From Liolophura sinensis (lineage: Eukaryota > Mollusca > Polyplacophora > Chitonida > Chitonidae), in contig NC_088295.1 of NCBI RefSeq assembly GCF_032854445.1, forward strand, positions 77,776,028 to 77,840,027: a DNA stretch of 64,000 nt, written 5' to 3'. Positions 25,601-40,600 of the stretch are shown one piece after another. A model generated the notes under the pieces. That model was given only the letters and a program-made list of their open reading frames with translations, had not been told where the DNA came from and ran no database searches. Position numbers and translations under genes: made by a program. The first letter of the stretch is position 1. Each line of letters begins with the position of its first letter.

Positions 25601-28600
25601 CAGCCAAGTCAAGTGGATCACATTCATTGTTGTGTACAAATTCCTTAAAAACAAACCGACGGGGATGCCAATCTGCAGTCCAAGGCCGCGTTTTGGCCCT
25701 TACCTCCTATGTCATAGTTATTGATAGGCAAGTATCTTTAACCACTCGGCCACGTCTAAACTTCATAAAAGTAAGATTAGCTTTTGTACATCAGTTATAC
25801 TTACAAAGACCGTAACAACTTTGCACGTGATGTTTTCGGAGGATGGGAACCGCGACCCGTACACCACAGTTCGGTCACATTTCCGGTGTTTGAGATCACA
25901 TAGTCCACCTCTCGGCAAGCCCAGAACTTCCGGTGGTGTGTTGCCATCAATGGAACAATCGTCCCCTATCCAGCCTGCCTCACACTGGCATTTACCTGAG
26001 GATGACACGGCATGTTACACATGCATGCGTTGAAACAGACATTCGTATACCAGCCCTCAACCAAGATGGACTTCCAGGTCAATAATCATAATTCCAAACT
26101 CCAATTCCCAAACGACGTTTAAAACAAACTACCAAAGACCTAAGAAAGCATATACAGTACAAAATTTGGACAGAGTCATGCAAAGAGAAGCAGTGAACAG
26201 TTTTCAATGATGTTGTAAAGATGCAAAATATGTTCTAGGCGAATGAGTGAAATCAATATTCATATCTTGTATCGTGCTAGTATATAAGTTAATTGCCCTT
26301 CGATTGCAACTGTTTATCAACCTGGCTACCTAAATCAGCACGATGAATATATTGGCCCTGGCCACGTACTAAGCGGAATTAGAATCAATGAAGGATAGAC
26401 GAACCAATAAGTCTGGTACGACACCGGTTGGCTGAATTTAGGCCGTGAAATTTAAACCTTGCTATTGTAGAAGAAAACACACCATACCCGCAACACAATT
26501 TCCGTGGAAAGAACATTCGTTCAGGCAACTAGATTCCATCACTTGATCAAGCACGGACGGCAAGTTGCCTTCCGGCATCCACAGCGTTGTGTTCCTTCGC
26601 ACCTCAGACATACAATTGTGTTTAAAACGATTCCAAGGAGGACAGGGTCCATTCTGTGGTGCCAGACAGCTGTGGAGGACAAAACACTGGTGCTATATCC
26701 ACTAACATGGGGAAGAATTATTTATATACAGAAAGAAGCTTTGAATGTGTAACTAAAAAGTTGTGTTCGGAATCTCTCCAGATAGGCGAGTTTTTACAAA
26801 AACAGTGGACATGCTGCATTCTTTGGCTGACACATTGGCATACACTGCATACTATCCGATTTATCACTGTAATTTTTATTGTGTGTGCATCAAACTTACC
26901 AGCACGTCAATAGTACAAAAGTCGATGTCACGATCCATTTCCACGTTATCGACTTGTAAACAAGGTTGAAATGCAGGGGACCGTTGAAAGAAGAGTTCAC
27001 AATGCTGTCTAGCTTTCTGCTCATTCCATCCATTTCTCCACGTTGGTACCTGCCCAGCAACAAACCCAAACGGTGCAATCAGTATCAAACAATTGAACAA
27101 AACCACTTCTGCAACACACAAATCTTGTTGCTTGAGCCTGAAATAGTAGTATGGAACTGTCCTTTTGAAATCGAATTCCTTCCTGAGTGATCGTTTGGTT
27201 TCTGTTAGTCAATGCGGACAAATCTGTCCAAGCAATATCTATGTCATCCTAGCTCTAAATATTTGCTGGTCCGAGAACGCGCTGACGCCAGCCTTGACAT
27301 ATTACACCAAGGCACCTAAATGCATAAGATTTTTTGTGGAGCGTGCTCTGGTGTTGGTTTTTAGCCAAATGCCATGGGACGTGTTACTAAGCTCGCAGAT
27401 ATTAAAATCTTACGTATAAATTGACTCACAATTAAACCCCGAGTCTACCCACTTAGCAGGCAACACGCTCCGTGCACCATGCCATTGCGGGCAAATAAAG
27501 AACCTACTCTGTCGACCAGAGGAACACCCCAACCATATCTCAGTCATTCAGACTACGAGTTCAAACAGATCCAGTCAAAAGCCACTCAGAAAGAGTCAAA
27601 GATAACTCAGTCAGTCAGGTCGCTCGGAGTCAGTCTGAAGTCACTCAGAGCCTGTGAGAGGTTAATGAGAGGCCAGAGGCCACTCCAAGGTCAGAGGTTA
27701 TTTCGTGTTATTTCGGAAATCAATGCCATTTAGACGTCACTCAGTTAGTCAGAGGTCATATTCAATAGGGAACAATGCTTACTACTGGTTTTTGGTAAAT
27801 ACTTGTAGACCAATTGCAGATAGTTGATTGGCAAGATGTTTACTGTCAAATGCGCATACATCAGTGTTTTGGTGAAACCAGAGGCTGTTTGTGACCTTTC
27901 CGTTCACGACACAATTGGTCGTTTTTCTGAATTACAGAAGACAATTTGCAAGCCTTTGATAATTTCGTCAGAATGGTTCTTAATGATTCTTAAAATATAA
28001 AACCGTTTCAAAAAGTACTACAATCGCACTGCACTGATTCTTCCATGAATAAGTCGACATTGAGTAACTAACACAAATCATGTCCACATACTTCACACGG
28101 TATTCATGGCTTCGCGGCCACAAATGTGTCTACACTGGTGTAATTCGCCCGTATCTGTGATTGAATGTGTCTACATAGGCCCACTTACATCACATTGCAT
28201 CCACGGCTTTATATGTACGAGTGAGCCTACATTAGTGTAATTTGCCAGTATCTGTGACTGAATGTGTCTACATGGGCCCACTTACGTCACATTGCAGCCA
28301 CGGCTTCATATGCACCAGTGAGCATACATTAGTGTAATTCGCCCGTATCTGTGACTGAATGTGTCTACATAGGCCCACTTACATCACATTGCATCCACGG
28401 CTTCATATGCACGAATGAGCATACATTAGTGTAATTCGCCCGTATCTGTGACTGAATGTGTCTTCATAGGCCCACTTACATCACATTGCATCCACGGCTT
28501 CATATGCACGAGTGAGCATACATTAGTGTAATTCGCCTGTATCTGTGATTGAATGTGTCTACATAGGCCCACTTACATCACATTGCATCCACGGCTTCAT

Positions 28601-31600
28601 ATGCACGAGTGAGCCTACATTAGTGTAATTCGCCTGTATCTGTGACTGAATGTGTCTACATAGGCCCACTTATATCACATTGCATCCACGGCTTCATATG
28701 CACGAGTGAGCCTACATTAGTGTAATTCGCCTGTATCTGTGACTGAATGTGTCTACATAGGCCCACTTATATCACATTGCATCCACGGCTTCATATGCAC
28801 GAGTGAGCATACATTAGTGTAATTCGCCTGTATCTGTGGTTGAATGTGTCTACATAGGGCCACTTACATCACATTGCATCCACGGCTTCATATGCACGAG
28901 TGAGCATACATTAGTGTAATTCGCCTGTGTCTGTGAATGACGTCCACTTACATCACACTGCATCCTTAAGGTCATGACCACTAATGGGTTTACATGGTCT
29001 ACCCAAATACCCTTACCTGAAATTCAGTGTCCGTGTACAACGGGAAAACGGGCCTGACATCGTCGTCATTCAAATCATCACTGTTTTCTGCTTGTCTCTT
29101 TCTCCGCCCGGTCGACGATGGTGGAATCTGAGTACAAAATTCGTCCGTCACCACGGGGTCTAGGGTGCCGCAATGTTGAGGGGACACCCTGCTACAGCTC
29201 ACGTCCTGTGACACCTGTCCAGTCAGGCTGGTACAAGAACATTGACCCACCTGGGCTGGACTTAGGACGATATTAGGATAGCCGTAATACGACTCATCTG
29301 CGATTTTAATTCTGAAAATGAGGGAATAAAATTCAGCACTATTAAAGACAATCACGTTTTAAATCTGAAAACCAAGGAATAAAATTGAATACTATGAGAT
29401 CAATCACGTTTCATTCGTGTGATTGCTGTGATCTGTTATGCAATGGCTATCAGATTAATGTACTTAACCAAAGCCAGCGATCAGAACTGGGGCCTGTTTC
29501 ACAAAACTATTCTTTGCCAAAGCACAATACTGATGGATGCCGTGGAGTGATACCTGCCATTGTTAAAACTTAGCCCTTCAATGAAACTAAAGCTTATGAA
29601 ACTGTTCTCTAGAAAATCAGTTAAACACAATTAAACCCATCACTCGGTGTGTAATACGGACTTCTCAGAGCCACATTCCGAAAAAACGACAAGGAGACAG
29701 CGCCCGGATTATTCTAATTTGACCAAATGATGTGTTTTGTGAAAATGGTGGATTAAATCTAGCTGGCTAAAATAACAGGGTTTGTATCTAAACAAATGCA
29801 TAAGCAAAAGCGGACACATTAAATACTGGCCATTTTGAAATTCGGAAACATTGTTCATTTTTTGTGGACACGTTATCATCCGAGGTCTTTTCCTTCAGTC
29901 AGTGGGTTGTAAAGAAAAGGCAATAATTGCTGACATACAGTCAAGTTGTACCAAACAGTTTATAATGAAGTGCAAAAGTTGTGCTGGAATATTGAAAACG
30001 TACTTATCAAAATCGTACTAAGCATACAATTAAGTTTTACTTACCTCCAAGTCTCTCCATATTTATTGACCACACAAAATCGACTGAATAAAAGGAAGTC
30101 ACAGGCATTGCTGTGCTGGATCCCATTCGGGTCTATGTACTCGTCATCCTTATCCCCGTTGAAGTTCCCACACAGCCCCGTCACCTGTCCCACGTCAGCC
30201 GGTGAGGGGATGATCTTGACGTAACCGTTCCTGATCTCAACCACCATACCAGTAGGCAGTTCTACCTGCGAAATGTAACCAACAGCTGTGTATGGGGAAT
30301 CAAACTTTAAACATCTATGGAGTCAGTCAGTTTTTTTTTACTTTAAAACAGGGTGACAAGTTGAGCTGCCTTACATCATAGTAAATCCTTAATGTAAAAT
30401 ACTTTATGCTTTCAAGCTGACCAACTCGTGACGTCATTACAGGTCAACATAAGTGGTGAGCCTCGCATGCGATCCAAAACGCAGATAAATGAAGAATTTA
30501 AAGATATAAAACTGAATTCACGGCAAATCTGTAACTAAATGCACATAATGACTGCTTAAGTCCAAGAGGAACGACAATTTATCAACATCGTGACTGTTAC
30601 GCTGCTCTTTGATAGGACACCTAAAACGGCAATGGCCAGATATCGTGACATTCAGGCTGCTCTTTGATAGGACACCTAAAACGGCAATGACTAGACATCG
30701 TGCCATTAAGGCTGCTCGGAAATTTGGCATCTAAGACGACAATAACCTGATATCGTGACATTCAGGCTACTCTTTGTCGGGACACCTAAAATGCCAATGA
30801 CCAGGCATTTAGGCTCGTCCTTGATAGGAAACCCAAAACGGCAATGAACTGATGTCCTGACACTTAAACTGCTCCTTGACAGGACACCTAAAACGGCAAT
30901 AGCCAGATATTATCAAGCTGCGAAAGGACCGAAATCAAAGACCTGGAATGCCACGGACTAAAGTCATCTACGGACTTAACGTTGTATTTGTTTTAGACTC
31001 ACTTTAATGTTCACTTGCAAATCACAAAAATGACATACCCATTCAAAGACAATTTATACATATTAAGATTAAGAAAAACAAAGAAATATATGACAAACGG
31101 TCTTGGTGGTCCTTTAATGTCTGTAAATTAAATGTGATGACAATACAGCATTCTGGGTAATTCAAGACAACTGACGCCCAATATATTGCAATTCACAAAC
31201 TCTATACTTTTGTTATCATACTTAATTCTGCCTAACCCATAGCGCTCGGGTTTTACACTGTACGTTGTAGTTCTTTTATACCTTATAGTTAGTGCCTTTA
31301 TCCGGTGTGGTGACTCTCATCTGTTTGCTGTTGCAGCCGTACACCCGCACTCGGGTTGTTTGATAAACCAGGTTATCATTACACTTCGAAAACACAAAAA
31401 TCTGCTCGCCTGATCTAACAGCCGTACCACAAATACAATGTGGGATGTGTCCACACGGCTGGAAAAATCCCCGCACCTGAAATGAACATCATTAGATGGT
31501 GTTGTCAAGTCATGTACACATGTATGTTTCATTTTTATCGTACCGAAATAAATTCAAATTACATAAAAACATAAAACTGCGGATAGTCACAGTTGGCTTG

Positions 31601-34600
31601 ACGGACATGACTGGCACATGTCACTACCAGTAATAGCATCGTAAATTAATTTTATCAGTCAGAAATTTCATAATGCATCTACCTTCAAACCAAGCTCAGC
31701 AAAAAGCGTGAATTTTAATTTCATCGTGCATCACACTTAGCTTCGTATTCAACAACTTAAATCGTTCGTAATGCTAGCTTTTCGTACAGCTTGGGAAGAT
31801 AAAGTTCAGGGGAGATAACCATCTTATTGGACACCATGATCAAGTGTGACCAAAACTGATGGGAGCTTCAAATAGCCAAATATCTCTTCCTGGAAAACGA
31901 ACATTTATTCATGAGACTATTGTATCAGATTCTACGTCAGATCCAGTGATTAAAAGAAAATTATAACAAATTATATAGCCTTGGTTATTGTGGAAAAGGG
32001 GACATCCATATTATTCTGACGTATTTTCTAACTCTATAAAACTTTTAATCTGGAATTCTTACTAGGCCATGATATATGTTACAGAAACCGGAATCACAAA
32101 CTAGAGGTAAGCGTGACGTCGACGAAAACGGCTGTGTCATCGGGTTATAGAAATTACTCGCGCTTGGTTTATTAAAACTGGGTCCATCAGCAACCTGCGG
32201 ATGGTTGTGGGTTTCCCCCTGGTTTCTGCCCGCTTTCCTCCCAACAAAATGCTGGCCGCCGTAGCATAAGTGAAATCTTCTTGAGTACGGCGTAAAACAC
32301 CAATCAAGTAAATAAATCTTAAAAGTGATATAATGGCGGTGCGTTCAACTTTCTCAATGTGCACGAGTTTGCTCACTGTGATATGAACTGCAACATCACA
32401 AATATAAAACGTGATCCATTTTAAACGTTAGTTGCGAAACTCATCGATGCATATACAGGCTAAATTTGCTCTAATTCTCTTTTCGTTTAACGTCACGCAT
32501 TTTTGTCACTGACTATTTACTATCCAGGAGGTCAGGAGGTCAGAAGGCAGACAAGAGCTTGAGAGCGTGAGGATTTTATTTCCTTTTCAGGCGTATTTCA
32601 ATAGCTCTTTACGACAACAAAATGACGCCCCTTCGTGACATCACGTTTTACGGCATCCTACATGAGTTTCTTACGTTTAACACAATAGTCAGTCATAACT
32701 CCTTTATTTTAAAATTTGACCACATCCAAGACTGTAGAAAATAAGACAGTGTCATTGCCCACGGCTGCAGTTATTATTATCCGCAAACTACCTAAATACG
32801 GAATAGTAATGTGATTCTAAATGAGACCTACTTACCTCTATGGGTAAGGTTTTATGGCGGTACAACACAAACTCGCCGGGCAGCTGCACATCAAATGCTC
32901 TGTGTAATAAATATAAATACGTTGTGGAATTAAAAATTAGTCTTCAAATTGGTTTCGAGACATGCAGTACATTTTTACATCGAACTTAAAATAATTAATG
33001 CCTCAAGAACATAAAAACTGACAGGCGATATACAAAATGTAGAGCTACCTCTCAGTCAATAGAGTTTTCTGACTTCCATTCCTGAAAGAGATACCCAATA
33101 AAAGTGGGCTCAAAATATCTTTCTCAAGCTTATTACTTATATGTCACGTGAAACTGAATGGGGTATTGTGACAATTTACCACGGGAACCTACTTCATAGG
33201 CTACACTTACCATACATGTCTTTACAGATGGGGGCTTAAACCACTATCTGTGTATTCATCTTACACCTAGAATATCTCTGAAGAAGCAACCATTGCTGTA
33301 AATTGTCAAAATTAACTTGATAAAGAAGTCAAAAAGATTACCTTCGATCAAATGATAAAAAATGGGGGTCGTTGCGTATTATGCAATAGGATCCAGAAGT
33401 TAGAACGTCTTTATCGTGGATGTTTATCTACAAAAATAACAATGAAGACAAACATGACATAAACATGCTAAGAGCAATATAATGATTACAAATGATGATT
33501 ATGATATATACACTACATATAGCAACATAATGATTACAAATGATGATTATGATGTATACACTACATATAGCAATATAATGATTACAAATGATGTTTATGA
33601 TATATACACTACATATAGCAACATAATGATTACAAATGATGATTATGATATATACACTACATATAGCAATATAATGATTACAAATGATGTTTATGATATA
33701 AACGGGGGCCTCCTTGGCTCAGTTGGTTAGTGCGCTAGCTCAGCGTAATGACCCAGGAGTCTCTTCCCAATGCGGTCGCTGTTAAGTTCAAGTCCAGCTC
33801 ATGCTGGCTTCCTCTCCGGCCGAAAGTGGGAAGGCCTGTCAGCAACCTGCGGATGGTCGTGGGTTTCCCCCGGCCTCTGCCCGGTTTCCACCCACCATAA
33901 CGCCGACCGCCGTCGTATAAGTGAAATATTCTTGAGTACGGCGTAAAACACCAATCAAATAAATAAATAAATGAATTATGATATATACACTACATATAGG
34001 TCTAAAATGCCTCAGAGATTATGATAGTCTATGTTGAGTTTGGGAGCGTCCTTGACCTAAAGATTAGCGTGCTAGCGCAGCGCAATGACCGTTTGACCAA
34101 TGTGATCGCTGTGAGGCGTGGGAAGGTCTGACCCTGGAACGTCCATTTTGGATAACGGCTGGTATACCAATGTCTGTTTCGACGCATAGATGGTCGTGAG
34201 TTTCCCCCAAGCTCTGTCCGTATACGTGAAATATCCTTGAGTAGAGTAAAACTCCAACCAAATAAATCAAATAATTATAGTTCCGCTAAGTATTTGGATC
34301 ATTGTACATCATTCAAAATTTTAATTAAGCCAAAATCTGCTTTGTTATTTATTTATTTCATTGGTGTTTTAAGCCGTACTCGATAATATTTCAACCATAC
34401 TACGGCGGCCAGCATTATGATGGGAGGAAACCGAGCAGAACTAACCAGCGGGAGACCCACGACCTTTCGGGTATGGCCGCAGAGATAACCAGCATCTTGC
34501 TGGACTTGATCTCACAGCGACAGCATGGGTGAGAGCCTCCTGGGCCATTGCGACCCGCTGGCGTGCTAATCTCCTCGAACCGCAGATATTCAGCACTTGA

Positions 34601-37600
34601 ATCAGTGATGTCATATCTAAAGACACTGGAAAGAACGGCTCTACTGAGCTTACTCACAATGACCGGTTGGGGCTTGACGTCAGCCCATACGTGGTTAGCC
34701 GCACTGAAAGCTGGGGGTGTTGAGGTCAGGAACAGGTGGCTTATGCGACTACCGAACATGCCGTCGAACTTCGCCGTCACTTTCAGTTCGTGAATAAGAT
34801 TCCATTTGTCCGCGGACAGTACAAAACCACAGTTTCCTTTCTCTGTTGTCTCACACCCATTATTTACATCGGTTCTCAGGTCAACGAAGCGGACAGTACA
34901 CGGAAAACCAAAGATGGTGTGGCAGGGAACAGGCACGGTGGATTGGAGCTGAATAACGGCAGATTCTCCCTCGTTCAGATCAACGGCTGGATTTAACACC
35001 TGGACAACGTAAACACTCGTGTTGCTTATTCCTCAAATTTTACATTTCTCTTACAAGCCAGAATGCTGTTTCGAGTGCACGTGGCAATTAAAAGCATTTT
35101 GCGATTTATGTCAATGTCTGAACATTAAAAACACAGGATTTAGTTGAGTTTTTCGACTAGTTTTCGTTTGAAACTATTCTCAAACCCAAGTATACTTTCA
35201 GGTGTAGGAAATATTTTGTTAAACAGCACGAAATAGGCATATGTCAGACTGTGTATGACCGCGTACAATGCTTTAGAATGAATACAAACTAGCAACATGA
35301 CAGACTGTAAGTGTTTGTCCCCACGTCATGAGCAAATCGTAACAGCAAACAGGTTATTTTACTATTTACAGCAGCCGCTATTTTAACCGCGTACATTTTA
35401 TACATAATAAAACAAAAAATTTTATTTTTACAGTTATAATGAAGAAATCACCGTGCAGAGCTCTCAGCGAATATATCTAAGCGCTTGAATCGATGAAATT
35501 GTGATTGATAGATTGGGCTTGACACGTTAGCATGTTAGCGAAGCTTGCCTTCAGTAGAACGAACAACTATTGGACTGGGTATTCCTTGGGCTGTGGATCG
35601 ATGACCTTGTGACTTACTGAAGTTTGACCTTGTCACCTTGGCGTGTTAGTGAAGCATACCTTCAGCCCAGTGAGCAACTTTTGGGCTGGGTATTTCTTGG
35701 GATGTGGATCGACCTTGTAACGTGAGTATAAGTACTCCTTGGGCTATGGATGACCAAATCAGGTTAGCGTATTAGTGAACTTACCTTCAGCCCGGCGAAG
35801 AACTGTTGGCTGTGGTGTTCCGGACTGGGCACTCCATTGGCCGAGCTGCGGACTCTCACTGAACACTGGACCTGTGGTGGACATTGATAATATCCTGGTG
35901 TTACACATGTCTGAGACTTTAAGCACTTATTAACACTATAACCTTACAAGAATCAAAGTACTTTAGTGTATGATTCATATTATAGAGATTTTGTGATGAT
36001 AAATTTTAAACTGTGAGAAATAAAGAACCGATGTTCTGATGTGGTTTTACAGAATATCACGTGATAATTTGTGAATAATTACGTCACAACCAGAGTTCCT
36101 CGGTGGAGTTTTCAGCTGATTTAAAGCAGAATTCATAAATACGCAATAAGACGCTACGTTGTGGCGAAGGATTTACACAAGATGGAAATTAGTAGATGAA
36201 TACTGACGTTATTTAAAAAAAATGAAAATATTCTTCCATTAAATATTTTAAAAGATAATAGTAGAACATTAAAGTCCGCACTGACGTGATGGGGCAAAAA
36301 ATGTATAACTTTCACTACAGGCTATGGAATTAGAGCACTCTTTGCTGAGATTAAACAGTCCAACATCAAAGGCACAGAATCTGTCACGTGAAATACTTAA
36401 GTTGTTGTAACCGTCGTGTTATTTTCAGATGTATGTGAAAAATACATTAAAATAGAAAAAAAATATGTTTGGCTCTTTCTTAACCTCGCTCTTTAAAACT
36501 TCTGATTCCTGTTTCAGTTTTCTTAAAAAAATACTAATATCGCATCTTTATTTATTACAAATAGACGGTCATCTTACGTGCATGCCAAGCTTGTATTGGC
36601 CAGTCCACATGGGCTCCAGTAGCTGAGCGCCCACAGGCAGATTAGCTCCGGACTTCTGGGTTATCCGGGCCACTTCAGCTCCGTTTATTCTCCAAACGAC
36701 GTCGTAAAAATAACTTGGGTTAGGGGAGACAAATTTACACTCGAAACGTAAGTCTTCAAACGTAGGGTTAACAGTGCTTTTCCCCAGGACTGGAACGACT
36801 TCTGGTACAATGACAACGGTAGGGAAATTATCTGCAAAGATGGATGCATTTATTATATTAAATACGGTAGTTTGAATATATCACTTCGGATGAACTGTTA
36901 GTCTTTAGGAGCACATACATCTACAAATCTCCCTAACCAAGTTCACCAATCTCAGTGCGTTGTTGAGGGTGCTTTATCAGTGCGTTATCAGTCAGTGTTA
37001 GCGTTTGGGGGTCGCGTCATGTGTTGAGGGTGCTTTATCACCGCGTTGTCAGTCAGTGTTAGCGTTTGGGAGTCGCGTCATGTGTTGAGGGTGCTTTATC
37101 AGTGCGTTGTCAGTCAGTGTTAGCGTTTGGGGGTCGCGTCATGTGTTGAAGGTGCTTTATCACGAAATTGTCAGTTAGTGTTAGCGTTTGGCGGTCGCGT
37201 CATGTGTTGAGGCTACTTTATCAGTGCGTTGTCAGTCAGTGTGCGGTATCAGTGTGTTGAGGTTGTGTCAGCCTGAAGGTTAAATATCACAGTATCAGTG
37301 TGTTGGGGTTGTGTCAACCTGAAGGCTAAACATCACAGTATCAGTGTGTTAAGGCTGTGTGTCAGCCGGAAGGCTAAACATCACGGTATCAGTGTGTTGA
37401 GGTTGTATCAGCCTGAAGGTTAAACATCACGGTATCAATGTGTTGAGGTTGTGTCAGCTTGAAGGCTAAACATCGCGGTATCAGTGTGTTGATATTGTAT
37501 CAGCCTGAAGGTTAAACATCACGGTATCAGTGTGTTGAGGCTGTGTCCGCGTGTTGGAGTTGTGTCAGTGTGAATGTGTCACGGTATCAGTGTGTTGAGG

Positions 37601-40600
37601 CTGTGTCCGCGTGTTGGGGTTGTGTCAGTGTGAATGTGTCACGGTATCAGTGTGTTGAGGTTGTGTCAGCTTGAAGGCTAAACATCACGGTATCAGCTCG
37701 TAGGCTATAGACGTCGTAAAATCAGCGTGTTGAGGTCGTGTCGGCATGTAGTCGAGTCAGAGTGTTGAAATTACGTCACACTGTATGTGTCGCCATATCA
37801 GTGAGATCAGGTCGTGTCAGCGTGTAGGCTAGACGTCGCGGTATGAACGTGTTGAGATAGTGTCAGGATGTAGGCTAGATATGGCGGTATCACTGTGCTG
37901 CGGTAGTGTCAGTGTATGGGCTTGACGTCTGGGAATGAGCGTGTTGAGGTCGTGTCAGCGTGTAGACTAAGCGCCATGGTATTAGGGTGTTGAGGTCGTG
38001 TCAGCGTGAAGGCTAGACGTCAGGGTATTAGGGTGCTGAGGTCGTGTCAACGTGTAAGCTAGAAGTCACGATGTCAGCGTGTTATGGTCGCGTCAGGGTG
38101 AAGGCTAGACGTCACGGTATCAGCGTGTGGAGGTAGTGTCAGGGTGTACGCTAGACGTCACGGTATTAGGGTGTTGAGATCGTGTAAGCATGAAGGCTAG
38201 ACGTCACGGAATCAGCGAGATCGTGTCAGGGTGTAAGTTAGACGTCATGGTATGAGGCCATATGAGGTTGTAAGGTAGACGTCGCAAAATCAGCATGTTG
38301 AGGTCGTGTCAGTGTGAAAGCTAGACGTCACGGTATCAGCGTGTTGAGGTTACGTCATACCGTATGTCGTGCCAAAGTGTTGGGGTCGCGTCATCGTGTG
38401 GTCTAGGCGTCCTGTCAGTCTGCATACATTATGATACACAGTGTGTAGATGTCGTCCCAGTATGGGCTCTCCTGAACATGTTTCCTGTGCTTCCGCTGCC
38501 GACATACAAATTCAACGATTTAAAATAACAACTGAGTACGGAGTTTTTAGGGTGTGTAACAAAACACGCGGTGTATGGAATACTAGAAATTGTCAGATTT
38601 GGACAAGTGATATTCAACTCATGCTAGTACTCGTTGAGCTAGTATCACGTCTCTCGAGCCAAATTCCTTATATCCCATTCCGCAGTTTGCATTATCTGTA
38701 TAATATCAGCTTAAAGACGTAAAAACCTCTATATCATCTAAAGGACAGTTACACAACTGAGAAAACCGGAATTAGTATAATTGAAGTTCATTATTAACAT
38801 TAAGTGACAATGCCCTAATAATCAGTCGTGAACAATACTTGCGGGGAAACAGGTTACACTTTGGCGAACTTGTACCGGCCTGCTCTACAACCTTTAAAAC
38901 AATAGACAATAGACTAACATGAGACAGGGGATACTAAGAACTCCCACCGGCAAACTAGGTTATCCTAGTCGCTGACTCATTTACCGCATGATAATCTAAT
39001 TTTCCCTACTCCTGCTGACTATTATCTAGAACAAAACACATGGCGTCCATCTGGTTATCAATCTCACACCATTCGATATACACCTCCCATCTCATCTTAA
39101 CCCCTTTCCTTTCACTGTATTAGATCAGTCAGCGCACACTCGCTAACTGTATCCATGCATTCAGCACTGCACAACTGTTGTATCCATAGGTGACTTACTG
39201 AAACAGTACGCAGTTGGACAAAACGGTGTGGGCTGTAAGTGGTACACTCGATATTGACCACAGTTCTTCACTTTGACCGGAAGTTTTAGTGCGCACGGGT
39301 ACATTGGTGATGCCACAATACACACTGTCGTTGAAATCTGTTTGTTGACAACTGGTACCGCTCCTGAAACACACCGCTTTGAATAACCTTCCATGATCTT
39401 TGTATACAGATTAACTTTAACCGAGGAAGTAACGTTAAGTGGAGAGAAACTGTTAAACAGCGGAATAAATAATCTATTACTCTATATGTGTGAATAAATT
39501 AAAGAAAACAAACACTACTAAATAGAAAATGTTGCAACTTGAACAGGCAAGTAACTGACATTTTACTGTTATTCGTGTACATACATATAAACTACAGCTG
39601 CGAAGGTAAAAGCAACGGTTGAACAAGTGAGTAGCTTTATACGCGCACATATTGAGAAACCTCTTTCGAATAGAGAAAAGTGACGGTTGAACAGGTAAAT
39701 AACTAACCTTCCATCCAGATGGGAAATGCTGTATTACAGGCGCCTAGATTGGGAGTAGACGCAGCCAGGTCCACATCGTTGCTACCCATTTTGAGCCGGT
39801 ACCAGCCTGGCTTGAGAGAGATGTCACAGAAGCCGTTTGTGATCTGACCCGGTTCCTGCACGTGATCCAAGACTCTAGTGCTGTCACTCAATAACACAGT
39901 ATTTGAGACGCACGGATCTGCAATATAATCAAGATTTCATTTTTTTTTAATTGCTTGATTCAGGTCCACCGGTCCTGAACCTCTGTTCGCAAAAGGAAAC
40001 AGTACAATGCATTAGGAAAACATTACAAAAACGCGTATAGGTTGGGCTCAATAACAACAATATGAGTGTAGGTTGCTCCAACAAGTAAACATAAAAGCCC
40101 ATCTTCCTTTTGTAAGTCTTACGCTCAACACTGGTCTCAGTTATAGCCTACACTCTGGTAATTCTCTACCTCATTATGCAGCATTAGTAGCATTTCGCGT
40201 GTTTAGTTGTTTGGGACAATCTCACTCTGTAACCTATCCGAAGTTCAGCCAAATATGGCAACAGTGCAAGATTGCCTACAGATGGATTGCTATTGAAGCT
40301 ATCATCAAAAAAAGGCAAATATAGTGCATATAATAAACAAATGCGCGGCTTTTCAATGTAAATGGGTCTGCCAAGAACCTGCGGATTGTCTGTGGTTTCC
40401 CCCGGGGCTCCGCCCGATTTCCTCCCACCATAATGCTGATCGCCGTCGAGTAAGCGAAATAATCTTGAGTATGGCGCGAAAACACCAATGAAAGAAATAA
40501 ATAAATGTAAATGTCCATAGGCCTGGCGAAGGCATTTCAAACTACACACCTTGAAGCCAGACGGGGGTAAAGCTGAGGAAGGCACCCAGCATGGGTAGCA

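Noticed and set aside
34415-34657. Extension of exon V6 past 34658
   Set aside because: The extension reads into a reverse SINE; GTGAGT at 34657 gives a clean donor and the correct phase for V7.
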